Origin: Montifringilla adamsi
Taxonomy: Eukaryota > Chordata > Aves > Passeriformes > Passeridae
Assembly (NCBI GenBank): GCA_017590115.1
Contig: JAGGNK010003335.1
Coordinates: 8,123,916 to 8,187,915 of the forward strand
Length of the DNA: 64,000 nucleotides
Direction: 5' to 3'
A model generated the notes under the pieces. It saw only the letters and a list, made by a program, of their open reading frames with translations, did not search any database and was not told where the DNA came from. Shown here one piece after another: positions 11,673 to 25,700 of this stretch. The translations under genes were made by a program, and so were the position numbers. Every line of letters begins with the position of its first letter. The first letter of the stretch is position 1.

Positions 11673-14600
11673 CTGTAAATGTAAAACATAAGGACAATTA
11701 AAAAAAAAAAAAAGCAAATTTAAAGGTTTGGGTTGTTTTAATCACTTCCTTCATATTTTCATTTATATCAAACCATTTCACATCTCTTAGAAGAGCTGTA
11801 AACTGTTGGAAGATCCAGTTGACCTGGAGCATTCTTCATGTGCATCAGGCTTGTGCATGGGTACAGCAAGCTGAGGGCATTCTTTACAGGGAGGATAATT
11901 TGAGATTAAAATGAGCTTTTATCAGTGCAGCCTCAGCTCTGCAAATTAGCTTTAAATGGAAGAGACCTCACTCAGGGGTTACAGCTTAAATACCTGCACT
12001 TCACAAGCTTTGGTATCAGAACAGCTGTTTGGAGGTACTTTAGAAATGAGCTGATAAAATGAGAGGTTACCTTAAGGATTTCCACCTGTCTTTTTCTGTC
12101 TGGTTCTCCGGACTTTCACTTTCATAGGAAGCCAGATACAAACCTGGAAACAGTAAATATGTGTTATTTACAACAGCATTGGTAACCCCCATCCCTCTGC
12201 ATTCTTGTACGTCCTTTTGTACCAGACAGAAAGAGAAATTGTAAAACTTCATGTTCCCTCAGGTAGCTGGTAATCAGTGGGGCACTGATGTTTAGCTCAC
12301 ATATCTACCTTGGAAAGCTGTTATGTTAATTTTGATGGAACAATAAAGGAGCCCAGAGTTAAAATATGTTAGCATGATCTTCTCATTACAATATTAAGCA
12401 GTTGAATGGTCTCTGGCTTTGCATACAGAGATCTGGGCTCATTTCCTTCATCACAGCACTGCTACTCAAGAGTTATATGAACTTTAAAAAAGACACAGTG
12501 AGAGCTGACACCTAAACACATAAGCTTTTAAAAACTAAGGATATTCTTATCACATAACACAACTTTATGTTCCTCAATCTTTTTAAAGCTTATGGGGACA
12601 TGATATCTTAAATGGATACAAAATACCATCAAGGTAAGAGTGAGTTACAGAAACCAGAGAAGGAATGCAGTGGAAGAAAATAAATATGTCCTTTTTTCCC
12701 CCCTGCAAATCTTTACACTGTAGGATGCATTTTATGACACCAAAATGAGTCTAGATTGTAGTCTCCTCTGCAAAAGCTGGCAGTGCAATAATATCTCACT
12801 GTCTTCACAGAATCACAGGCTGTAATTTGTGTTCACACACATTTCCTCCTTTGACTGTTTCATGATTTTATTCTTTATAAAGAATAAAAATTCTTTACTG
12901 CTGGAACCATCTCAACATTCAAGTCTGTACTACAAATGCATTGTCTTGTAATATTCAAGTGTTGGCCACCACTCCTCCACATCGTGACAAGCACAGTACA
13001 GCTGCGTTTCACGTGCCACTGCTGAATCTCTCTCAGCTATCTTCCCACCTTTCATTCAGGGCAGTTCTTTCTACTCTGCACTGCCCCTGGGTAATGGGGG
13101 AGGTTTCCTGTGGCTTCTGCAAAGAGCATTTCACAAAAGCAGCATGACTATAGGGGAGGACATGAGGGAGAAAATCTGCATATAATTAGTGGGTTGAGGT
13201 CACTCTTTTTTAGTCCAGTAGCCTGAAAACTGTACTTTTACCCTGACTTTCATTTTCTGTCCCTTTAGAGTCTAAAACAAGAAGAAATGCCTTCATCCTA
13301 TCTCCTTTTGATACATATTACTTTAATCATATTAATTATTCTATTTTGGCAGTCATTCTTAAGATTTAGGCAAGATTTTAGAAGCAATACTTTGCTTTCT
13401 GAAGTAGTCTGTGAAATAAAAGCTGTCTGGTCTGATTACCTTGGATTAGTACAGAAAACTGCCTGTAGAATGAAGAAGAAATAAACCCACCAACAGAATA
13501 GCTTATGGGAAGGCTGCTATAGACAATTCTGTGCGTGACAATGTATAGAGAGGCAGCTGACACAAACCAGTATGAAGTGACACATACTGACATGCTGGAT
13601 ACCAAACTGATGAGGACAGAAAAGTATAAAAAGACAATCAGAGAAACAATTTCAGAACGGTGCTTTCATAGCTACAGCTGAAATGAGTAGAAAAGGTTTC
13701 CTTAAAAATTCTTTTCTGTACATAACATGTCATTGCTGCAGAGGAGGAGGTCAGCTGGGCTCCATCGCCCTGGGCCTTGTTTACTGAGGAGATGACAGCG
13801 TTGGCTTGTGAGAGAAATTAGCTCTGGTTCCATCAATCACAGAATGAGTGGCTAAGGGACAGCTGACATTCACAGGAGTCCATGACAGGCTTGTGTGGCC
13901 TCAATTCATGATTAAAAAAATAAGGCCACAATGGCAGCTTCCTAGACAGTGCCTTATAGAGAAGCTACAGACAAGAGAAAAGCCATCAGGCAGCAGCTTC
14001 ATGAAGGCTGTATTTGCAAAAACACATTGATAGACTGGGCATAAACAAGCTGCTTCGCAGGAAAGTCAGGAAACAGCTGGGATAGTGAGAGAGATCACCA
14101 AAGCATGGATCAGGGTGTTAATTAGTAGTGATGAAGAGAGACCTTTTCAGTGATGAGTGATTGTACAGAGTCTTACCATCTTCAGTAAAAATGGGAGCCG
14201 TGTGCAAGTAGTGGATGATGTTAGGGTCTTGCTCAAATGGACACTCCACTTGTTTCCATGTTATAAACTCTCCTACTTGCTTAGCCAGTTCCAGGAACTT
14301 CTGTAAACACAAAATCATTCCACTCAGATATAGTAATATTACCACATGTTCAGTGTTTGATGGTCTGCACTGAAAATTGCAGGCTAATAGTCTCAGTCCC
14401 TCAGCTATCAGAACGGGATAGGTAAAAACATTTTTCAGATCTTACTTCAAAGTTGACGTGTCCATTTGGAAGGCGATTAGCACATCCCTCATTCAAAAAA
14501 TAAATGTCTTTGATCAATAGGCTGAAGAAGGGGATCACAATCTGTGGAGAGAAATGACAATACCATTATCTTTTCAGTTCAGTATTTTCTCTGCATGAAA

Positions 14601-17600
14601 GAACAACTCAATTGGGAGAGACGAGAATAAAGAAGTATTAACTTTTCAGTGTGCTGTGCACTTGAAAAGCAGTACAGCTACAGGCCAGCAAAAGGGCAGT
14701 GGTGTCTAGAGAGACCTCCAGCCACCAGGAGAATGTATGCTGAGATGAAAGTGAACTGAACACAATGTTCACTGAGCACAATAACATGACTAAGAAAGTG
14801 CTAAAAGCCCAGTTTATTATCAACAACATCACTGTCTGATGACAACATCAGACAGCAAAGAACAAAATAACACTGCAGAACTCTTCCCTTTCATGTTGTG
14901 TCCTTATAAGCAGAGATATTGAACACACAAATGGAGCAATTTAAACACAGATGGGAACCAAAGAACCAATATTGTCCCTGGACAAGGAAAGACAGCATAA
15001 AATTTGATGACCAAGGACTTGTCTACAAACAGTTAATCAGCAGCTGTTTCATTTTCAACAGCTCCAAGCATGGCTACCTCTTGAGGAATGCAATTTCCTT
15101 CCTGGTGCCTGATTAGTACAACCTGCTTCTCCAAATTAACCTGCAGACAACAGGACTGAAAATATTAAGCTGGTTGACAGGAAACTGCTAACAGTAGCCA
15201 GAGAGACCATTGTAGTTCTCAAAACTAGCCCTGGCCATCATCCAGGGCAGAGTGGCATATAGCAGTGACCCAAGACTTCCCTCTTACCCATCAGAGTTGG
15301 GTCATAATTTGCTATAAAAGAAGTCTGGGTAGGACTGTTGAAATTGATGGAATTACAAGCAGGGATAAATAAATTTTATGCCATATGTTCTACAGCAGAA
15401 AGCAGTAATAGTGCTCCTGAAGTGCATCCTCAACCTCAGCAGAGATCCAGAGTGAAGCAGACTCTCTCAGGGTCCTTTGTCTCACAGCTCAAAGTAAAAA
15501 GAAAGATAACACTAAGGACCAGTCCATGAAAACTGACAGTCAAACCTCAGTCTGCCCACCACTCCAGCAGTGACACTGTGACAGCAAAAGGCTGCCTGGG
15601 GGCTTTGAGCTGAAGGTCAGCAGCTGCCCTTGTGAGAATTTTCCTGTGGCAGCAATGTCTGTCTTTTAAACCACCAAGCACAAACTTAGCCACCATGAAC
15701 ATAAAAGAAAACACACTGCATGGCAGTGTCCAAATATTTCCAGTGGTCTGTTTGTATATTAACTGAGTTGCAGCTTATTAAGCAGCACCAAAGCTAAAGA
15801 GCCCTCATGGCAAGCAAGAACAGCCAAGAGAGCAATCCTTTAGTTAAGTATTTAATGTTATTCCATCTCATTAATGTTATTCTATCTCATGCTGTACATA
15901 GCTGTAAGAGGATATGAAATGGACAGAACAGGATTGGCAGCTGTTATTTTCCAGTCTACATGGATGCTACAATGCTGTGATGCTCCAATGAGGGTGAACA
16001 AGCCATAGAAGTGAAAACACTGAGGCAAAGAGTCCACAAGCTACTGCCAGTGTGTTTTGTGAAAATGGAAGCCAATTTCTGTTCTAGCTAAATTACCACA
16101 TCCAGTAAACTTTTAAAGATCTGCATCTCTTCTGGCTTTCTTATGGGACAGCCACAGATAAACTGTAATGTCACTGCAAACAGCCATAAAAAAGCCTGGA
16201 CTGATGCCCCAAGAGCCATTGGATACCTATCCTGATACATTCCACTGATAAAACTCAGGAATGGACACAAAGCACAGCCTTATCCTCCCAAAATGCTGGG
16301 CCCTCCTATTAGGATCAGGTGGAACAAATTCTAGACAAACTGAGCTAAGTGTGTTTCAGGATTTATTTTCATCTTACCCAAACTAGATCATCCACCTGCA
16401 GTGAAGAATACAACTCACTCTATGTGGTTTCTTTTCCACCAAAAATGATGACAACTCTGTAACCAGTGTGGTCTCAAAAGGTGGGAAGATACAGAGAGCT
16501 GGAGCCAGACACTGAGCCCCAGCTAGAAATCACTGCCAGGTTCTGTCTACATAATTTTTTTTGCAGGCAGCTGCGAGCCTGTTCTGTCCTGCTCCACTGC
16601 CTGGGAGAAAGGTCAGCACCATTAGTGGTACTAAAGATGAAGGAGAAGCCTTGCTGAGAGGAAAGGTACACAAATGTGGGCTGGATGCCAGGGTAATACA
16701 GCTACAGAGCCCCCAGTCAGCTCAGAACATGGCAGAGCTTGTTCTCATCTCTTCCAAAAGGTGCTAAAAAGACATACCAGTTCTCTACACATTTCCATGG
16801 AATTGCTGTATTTTGGTCACCATTTATTTTCCCAATAAAAATATATTACCCTGTATTGTTTTGCTTTCCAAATTTCTGTAGGAAAAACAACAAAAGTTGT
16901 TACAATTATACTGTAATATTGGCTTCACTCCAGGCACTTTGCTAGCATAAAACCTGGGTTAGTGCCAGAAACTCATATTTCTCTCCATTTTTATCTCCCT
17001 TCCATGCCATCCAACCCACCCACATGCTGAAGGACAATTGCCTCCTGCAGAAAGAAGAAAGTTAATGAGATCTGACTTGTTCTTGCTCCACAGTATCAGA
17101 CAGCAACAACACACAGTGCTGTGCTGTACACACTCCCAACATTTCAAAGCCAGAGCTATGCCATGAGTACAATGCAGAGTTTCCCAGTGGAATGACTTCA
17201 TTTTGGAGCTGGCACAGGTCATTTGACTGCACAGACAAAACCAGACTTGCTTACTAACCAGTACACCCCTCTGCAAGCACAATTCAGTTTGAAGATAAAA
17301 ATGTTCTTCAGAGTGAGCTTTGCTATGAGTTTGCCAAGAAACAATGTAACATCTATCAAAAAGAAGTCATCACGTTCTTTTGGATGTGTTCATGTTCATT
17401 AAAACAATTAAATTATAATCTTGCTTATAAAAAGAAACAAAATTCCTTAATCCTACAGAAAGCTTTACATGATCTGCTGTATCTGACACTGTAAAATACC
17501 CAGTATAAGCAGCTACCAAGTCACATCCTGGAGCATTTTCCTGAACTAATGTTGTCTACACAAGGAAAACAGAATATGGGCTCTTTCTGATGCAAAATAG

Positions 17601-19693
17601 ATTCTTTTCAGTCTAATAACCTCTCTGCCATCAGTATTAACCAGCTAGGGGTAGAGGTATGACAGAGATTGCTAACTTCACAGGAAATTAAGTCAAACAA
17701 TAAAGCAACTGGTTTGAATATCTGTGATGGTTGCAGAAGAGCTAAACTGCAAAAGCATATCAGACTGACAGATCCTTACTGCAGTGTGTGAGAGTTGAAA
17801 GAATTGCTTTTCTAGTCACACACATCCAAATGATCTCTCCTTTGCATAGAGAAGTGCTTTTCAGAACAACTCAGTGCACTCCCATTGCAGCTGAGTCAGC
17901 CTGCCACCAGATGCTGATCTCATTTCACTATAAATGCTGTGAGATTCCATTAGCTTCAGCAGATTTACATCAAATTTACAGGGGTGTGAGATTAGCATCT
18001 GGCCTGGCTCCTATAGTGAATGAATACTAAATTCCATATTGTGCTTGTTCATGCAGCATCTATTTTAGCTTTGCCATGCTTAGTGCAGAGATTACCCATT
18101 TATGACTATGAGCAACTGTAGTGTAAAACATCAACCCTCTTTCATATAAAAAAAAAAAAAAAAGAAAAGAAAATAATTTAATGGAGGAGTAAGAAAATTA
18201 ACAAGAAACACATCGAGGCACAAACCAGGAGGATCCTACACTCTAATTTCTTGTCAATCTGATTTTTGCAGCATCAGTGACATGTCAGAAAGCTCCACAT
18301 CTGCCACGAACACTGATAAAACACTTCAGTTCTCACTCACTGAGATGGCAGCAACAACCAAATGAAATGAAAATTCACAAGGACAGAATATCACCCTGAA
18401 TTTGCTGCAATGGATTTAGACTAGACTCCCTTGCAGGACTTGTGGTAAATCACCTTTCCCTAATATAAATGGAGATCCACCTCGCCTCCATGGCTGTGCC
18501 CTTTGCTCTCCATCTCACCTCACACAACACACAACAGGGGCTTCTGTGCCAGAGCCTGGGGCACAGCTGTAACAAAGCACAGCTCCACCTGGTCTGCCAG
18601 GCTCATGCTCCATCACCAAAATAAAACTCTTTTCAGCCTGGAATACCTGTTCCATCAGCTTTATCAATCCAAACAGTGTGAATTTTCCAGGGATGTAGAG
18701 ACACTTGCAACAAAGTTCTCCATGCTGTGTGTCCTGCCCTCTCTAACCCTCCCAATGTCTGACAGCAAGCCCACAAAGATTTGCTTTGATCCTATCCAGA
18801 CTCTTTCAACCACTTTCCCCCCCCACATTTTACACTTCTGGCTGCATCCTGAAGCACACAGGCTTTGCACTGGTGACCCACAGAAGGGAGGAGAGCATCT
18901 GCAGCAAGTGTTGGAGCCACAGAGTGGCAGCAGAAATGCAGACGGGTGGGCTGTGTTCACACGCACCTTCTCCCGGTTGCTGTGCGCGGTGAGGGACCTG
19001 TGGGCAGCCCCCCGCAGCGCTGTCCGGTAGTTGTAGAAGTTGCCAGTAGGATCCATCTGGTGCTACAAGCACAAAATAACACACCTTGGTTAGAAAGTAG
19101 CCTGGGCTTTCTAAAGACGATTTTACACTCAGTTGTAGCAAACCGTGAGCAAAGCAGAGCCTCCTCCACCTTCAAAATGTACATCTTCAAAATCCACATG
19201 CCTGCAGAGCCCCACGCACCAAGGGTGCAATGAGAGGTCTGCAGCCCATGGCTGTTTATACATTTGATATTTCTACTGACAGCTTACTGAGGTTTTATGT
19301 GAAGAATAAGCACTGCACATTCCATGTGTGCCAAATCCTGGAATTCTCAATACAAAATATTGTGGGGTGTTCACTCAACCTCCAAGGTATAGATTGGGAG
19401 CTTTACATTCAGCATTGTGCCCATGGCCAAACAAAACATGCATCAGTAGAAGCACTGTGGTGTGCATATAGGTTCATACTTTGGGGTTTTTTAAATTCCT
19501 CTTATTTATTTGAGTACTCTGAATTCCCTCTACATATCATCAGCTTTACACCCTCCTCCCTACACCTGGGATATTTCAGCTTAGAATCAGGCTCTCTGCC
19601 TCTGAAATGTGTCTCCAGACATCTCACACCCAGATAACAATGTAAAATTCCCAAACAAAAATATCCTGAATATAATTAAAGCAGTGCATCAGG

Positions 19694-19734
<41 letters not shown>

Positions 19735-22700
19735 TCCAGAATGAAAAATTTGGCTGTTTTCACTTTTGACCAAGTCTTCTTTAGCCTGGAAACTGGACTC
19801 ATATTCATTCCAGCTACGAGTGAGAGAGAAAAAAACAGAGCCATTGATAAGAGCTGGGTTTGCTTTTTCATCTGTGACAGCTGATGGAAGACCTGCTTAG
19901 AAGCTGTACTTACAAATGATTGCCATCAGTGAATTAAAATTCCCTATGTTAAAGCACTCTCGGGCAACGTCGATGAAGAATTCGATGACTTGTGCTCGCT
20001 GTTTCTTTTTTGCAGGCTGTAAATTAAAATAAATGAGTATCTGTAATGAGCATATGCAGAACTGGAGGTCATCCTAAGCATTTGTTCCATGCATAGCGTG
20101 GCTTCATGCACAGCTTGGGCCATCTGCTTTCAGTCACCGGCCCTAATTCTGTTCCAGCAATCCAGTGGATGCTGGTGACTGGCAGCCTCTGAAATCAAAG
20201 CTTTCACTGCAGTGACACAGAAGAAATCCAAGGCAATTCCCAGCCCCAGTGGCTGTCTCAGTGCTGGAACAGGCAGCCCAAGCAGAGCCTCAGCTCCCTG
20301 CTGGCCTCCCTAAAGTCCGTGGGCTCATCAGCACAGACTTCCCCAAGGGCAGGATTTCACACCCCTGCAACAGCAGCATCTTTGTCTCAGAAAGAGCTTG
20401 TTTCATTGCATTAATCCCTTTCCCTCTCCTGTCCCTTTAGCAATACAGCCAGACCAAATGATAGCATTTTAAATACACATTTTAATTGGACTGGAATCAC
20501 CCTAACTTTTCCAAAGATGATCTTCAAATGGTAATTCTTATGTGTCACAGGCTATCCTGGCTCTTTAAACTATTAAGAGTATTCCTCCCTTCCATACCCT
20601 TTCCAAAGAGGAAAGCATGAATTTCATTTTGATGGGACCAAGTTAAACAAACTAAAACCACTACAAGTTAAGAAACATCGACCACAGCCACACTCATGGG
20701 CAGCAGGACAGAGAGCCATGCAGTGGGAATTCACACACACAGCAGATCTTTAGGATGACAGATAACAAATATGGCTCTGCTAGAGTCTTTGCTGGCAGAA
20801 ATCTCACAGGATAACTCAAGGCATTTTTTCCTCTCTTTTTCCCTGCAGGGTTCATTATTCCACACTGTGCTCCTACTACATCAAGAGAACAGTGCATTCC
20901 CCTGTGTGCCACCACCCCTGTTTTGCAATATGTTTGTCATTTATCAGGTCTCTTCTGCAAGTGCAACACTACTGAAACTTACCATCAGATGCTTAGCTGG
21001 GTCATAAGAAATAAATCCCCAGGATTGCTTATTAATATAAAATCTCAGAGTGGTACTTCAGGTATATGGTAAAATGTGGTGCATACTTGTAACTTACCAT
21101 GCAAATTTCTGTTGCTACGAGATAGCAGAGTCTGTTGAACCATTTCACATAGGCCTCAAGGTTACTCGTCTTCTTCTGTTCACTGAAACAAGTCTGAGGG
21201 GAAAAAAGCACAGAAAGATATAAATGTGTTCCAGTCAGTGACCTGATCACTAAGAGAAATACTGCACAAAGGTAATTATTGGCCACATCTCTCTCTTGTT
21301 CTTGGAAGACTGTGCATTTAAGGGCCCCTTTTAAAAATCCTGTGGATACCTGGGTGTGTCACACTGCACAATTCACACTGGTGTCCAGAAAACAGCCCCC
21401 TTTTGCCTGCAGCAAGTGTTCACTGAGAGTCTGTACTGACCCTTGTTCACTGGGATAGGAACAGCTGAGGCACTGCAGAATTCTGACATCAACAAGGACG
21501 TGCAGACAAAGTAAGACAGGCACAGCTTCCACAGCAGGCTCAGTTTGTGACTTTGATTCCAGGATTTCCTCCACCTCAGTAAATAAAATCACCCACAGCC
21601 CTTTTCTGCAGGGGAGGGACCAGAATTTAGTCAAGTGTACAAGAGATAAACAAGATGAAACACAGTTCTGGTTGACTTTTTTATGAAAAAACCCCACTAT
21701 TTTCCTTAGTGAGTTTTCAGAAAAAACAGGTTCATAGCAACCAGCTCTGCCTGGATGGCTATGTTTGAACAGGTCAAACATGCCAGAGGCATTTCACTGA
21801 TAAGAGCCATTACAAGAAGCATATTTTTCACTTATTTATATAAAACTTAACATAAATTCCCATAACTGATACAGGCTATATGAGCAGATACTTGGCTGAA
21901 TTCTTCCAGCTCCTTTGTCATCAACAGAAAATGTGACTTCAGAGGAGTGATGGGACAGTTCACACAGTCTGAATATTTTGCTTGGGATTGTAAAAATTCA
22001 AGTGCTTTGCCCAGCTTTAAACTCTTAGACAATCCATCTAGGACACTCAGCTCTCTAAAGTTCAAGAGATTTGTCTGAACAGCCAGTAACATCCACTAGA
22101 GGGTACCAGAGAATACTGATTTTTGTTTTATTAGGATGATCAGTTTCCCAGAGGTACCATAAACACATACCACTAAGAGGAAAATCATAATGCATAAGCA
22201 AAGATCCATTAATGTCAATGGGATCACCCATATTATGTAAGGTACACCAGTGAGAACCCCTTTGGAAATGTGGCTTAATATGACTCCCAAGGTAACTCAA
22301 AGTAAGAAAATATTCACCTGTGATTCTGTACACAGACGTGTTTAGGAACAGAAATCACAGTACCATGCTATGGAAGAACAAATCCTAACAGGACTGAAAT
22401 TCTGAGCCACTTTATGAATAGACTACAAACACAATAAAAGCGTATTTTTAAAGCATCTCAAAAGTAAATGTTAGCAAGCAGCATGTAAATATCAAAAACC
22501 CAAAGGAAACCCGAATCAGCCCCAGTCTAACCATAGAAGATGCTTTTCACATGCTCTGTTTCTTGTTTCCTATTACAGCAAAAAGCACACAAACCTCAGG
22601 TTTTGTTCTGAAAATAGTATTTCCATCTCAGAACTGTTGTCCTGTGCCAGGGCGTAAGAGCCACAGCTAATAACGCAAAACTTGTGAGAAATGTGCAACA

Positions 22701-25700
22701 GTAAAGTGGAGACAGACTGCTTTTTAAAGGTTAAGCTTTATAAATGGCAGCAATATTTAGCACCTCCCAAGCATCTTCCATCTGCAGCTCAGAATGCTTG
22801 ATCAACATTCATAAGTGAAGCCTTTTGAAGCCCTCACGCAAGAAAGATGTTTAATTTGATCTCCAGCTGGAGGGAATTCAGACCTGAGCCAACTCCCTGT
22901 GTCTGACAGAGATGTTCTGCAGGGGTCAGGGAATACGATTCCACATCAGGTTTGTGCTACTTTGTCCAAAGATATGTCCAGAGAAGGGCAAAGGAGCTGG
23001 GGCACAAATCTGAGGAGCAGCAGCTGAGGGAGCTCAGCTTGGAGACAAAGAGGGGGAACCTTCTTGCTCTCCACAGCTCCATGGAAGGAGGTTGTAGGGC
23101 AGGGGGCAGTTGGTCTCTTCTCCCAAGTAACAAGCAGCAGGACAAAAGGAAATGCCCTCAAGCTGTGCCAGAAGAGGTTTAGATTAGATATTAGGAGAAA
23201 TTTCTTCACTGAAAGGGCAGTCAGGCATTGGAACATGCTGCCCAAGAAAGTGATGGAATCACCATCCCTGGAAGTGTTCAAAAAATGTACGGATGTGGCA
23301 CCTGGGGACATGGTATGGTAGTGGCCTTGGCAGTGCTGGGTTAAGGTTTGGAGTTGATGATCTTGGAAGTCTTTTCCAACCTAAACTATTTTTTGATTCT
23401 GCGTGCAATGCTCTCCCCCTGGGCTGTATCTTGGCACAGAAGCTTTCCTAAATCAACCACAGAGAGCATGAAGAAAAGCTCCAGACTCCCCCCACTGTGA
23501 TCAGCCTTGCTGACTTGAAGCCCAGGTGGCTAAAATCTCACTGTGGCTGGTTTGGTATCTTGTGTTTCTCCGTGTTTCTGACACACATTTGCTGCCTTTA
23601 AGCTCCTTTCTAAGGAATGTGATCAATGCCCAGAATACCTGGAACTCCATCTCTGCCTATTTCCCTCCTGCTGAAACAAACTGCAGAATATCCACAAGTC
23701 CAAGAAGGAAAGGGCCCAATGTTGCATGTTTCATCCGTCCATCCATCCATCCATCCATCCATCCATCCATCCATCCATCCATCCATCCATCCATCCATCC
23801 ATCTTTTCACCATTACAAGCTATTTTGGTGCTCTTCTGCAGCTCTACAAGCACAGGTCTTCCTGGTACCTTTGGCATCCAATGAGGAAATTCAGCCCTTG
23901 ATGTATGATCTCAGTGAGAATGTACTCGCAGCCCAGGGCAAGAATTTTCCACCTTTTCTTTTCAGACAGTATGTGAAATCTCTGACTCTCCCTCTCCAGC
24001 TAGGAAGCCTCTTTCCTTACTGAGGCACTCACTGAAATGTTACTTCAAACCTCAGTGGAATCAGTGGAAAGACTCCAAGTGGCTTTCACAGCCTTTGGAT
24101 GAAGCCTTGATCAGGCACTCTGCTCGCTGTGGTGCTTTGGGTTATTGTGTAGAGAGAGAAGAGTTGATTCATGACGCACTAACTCATGGCTGTGGTGTCT
24201 GGGCACACACTGAGGCCATTACATCACACCCAGAGCCTTTAGTCCTTCACCAGAGCAGCAGACATTCCCTGGCTGTGTACAGCCACAAGCATCTGTCCCA
24301 GTCAAAGCAGCTCGGGAGGAACAGGTCCAAAAGCACACCAGGGTGGTGGCCAGTTTGTCACCAGGGAGGAATGGCAGTGACCTGCCAGTGTCAGCTCTGC
24401 CAACAGGTTCTGCCTTGCCATGACAACACAGGTCACCAGTTGGCCTGGCCCATGCCAGCTTGTGACTCAGGCCCTGCTCTTGGGGACCTCATCACAACTG
24501 ATGTGACAAGCTGTGGTCACAGGAGACTCTTTGCATGTGGAGAAGCCATACCTTGGTGCCATCCAGAGGGTCCTTATGTACAAATGCCTGCACAAACTCC
24601 TCAGGTCCAATGTGACTTAGTCTTTCCTGTTGAGGGTAGGGGAGTGGGAAGAGAGAGGAAAAAATAAGAAAGCACCCCAGAATATCTTCTGTTTCTCTTG
24701 ATAAAACAGCATCATTTTCTGTCAGCTCTGAGTGGTGTCACTGAACTGCAGACAGCCAACTAACGGACATTAAAATTCATAACAACAATTAGAACTATGT
24801 CAGCAGAAAGATGAAAATTAGAATAAATACATCTCATTACTGACAAACCACAGTAAGAATCCCCTCCACTGTGCTGGATGCACAGGGCTTCATCTGGGAG
24901 CCAGCAGACATCAGTTCTGTTTGGTGCTCCCTCAGACCTGCTGTGGTCCAGCATCACTCAGCAGCCAGTTGTTTCCCAGCTGTTACAATGGCAGTAATGC
25001 TGTTATCTGGAGTCCACAGCAATCCTCTGCTAGCTGCCCACACAGGGCTCTGCCCTGGCTCCTGCCCACTGACCCAGGTGCTGCACCTGAGGGGTGATGG
25101 CTCTGGGTCACTGGGGAAGGAAGGCACTGAGGATGCTCGTGACACATTAAAGGCTTTGCTTACACTGGAGAGTGTCCCAGGCACTAAGCAAACCAAGAAT
25201 AAATAAAGTATCCAAATCTCTCTTAGTAAGAGAGGCCACCTCCAGCAGCTGCTGGAAAAACATGGCAGCTCCAACCCACTGACCTTCCTGCTAGACTTTT
25301 CACTCTCCTTAAATGTGTTTATTAGAAAAATAAATATTTTCAGTAGGTTGTAGGCCACAAAGGTATTTCAGAGGAGGTATTTTGTAATTCCTACAGTCAA
25401 AACTTAGAATACTCAAGCAACAATAAAATAAATGGTAATTCTAGTCAAGGGAAAATTTTATGTCAAGTCCTATGCTTTTTCTCTGGGCCTCTCACCTAAA
25501 CACTGATAACTGTATAGGGCTCTTACTAATCAATAACTCTTTTAAATAAGTATCAAATAATTCTTACTAACAAATAAGCATCAGACAGTTTCAGTGCAGA
25601 GCACTTGATATATCAGACATAGCAATGAACAAGAAAGTAAAGAGAATTGATTACAGTACAGTGGAATTAAAATCTCTAGCTGCATCTGTTTTAAAAAGGC

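Larger units (their letters stand above)
14542..18966 (-). other. RASGEF1C: RASGEF1C intron 9 (about 4.4 kb)
   Basis: Bounded by GTGCGT and CTCCACAG. It contains a perfect 10-bp hairpin at 14832-14855, a 19-bp tandem duplication at 15852-15889 and an A16 run at 18148-18163. ORFs here (17788-18030 plus, 16959-17282 minus and others) have no family resemblance. Confidence 0.88.
21194..24551 (-). other. RASGEF1C: RASGEF1C intron 5 (about 3.4 kb)
   Basis: Bounded by GTATGG and CCCCTCAG. It holds the longest CR1 fragment in the window (22955-23400) and a CCAT microsatellite (23731-23803). Confidence 0.88.

Noticed and set aside
23064..23321. Plus-strand ORF ending [20 protein letters not shown]
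   Set aside because: CR1-derived fragment, not a host gene, and truncated.
23526..24023. ORFs with repeated HPSI or DGWM
   Set aside because: Translation products of the CCAT microsatellite.
24095..24667. 190-codon plus-strand ORF
   Set aside because: It runs across the antisense of RASGEF1C exon 5 and shows no known motif or splice support.
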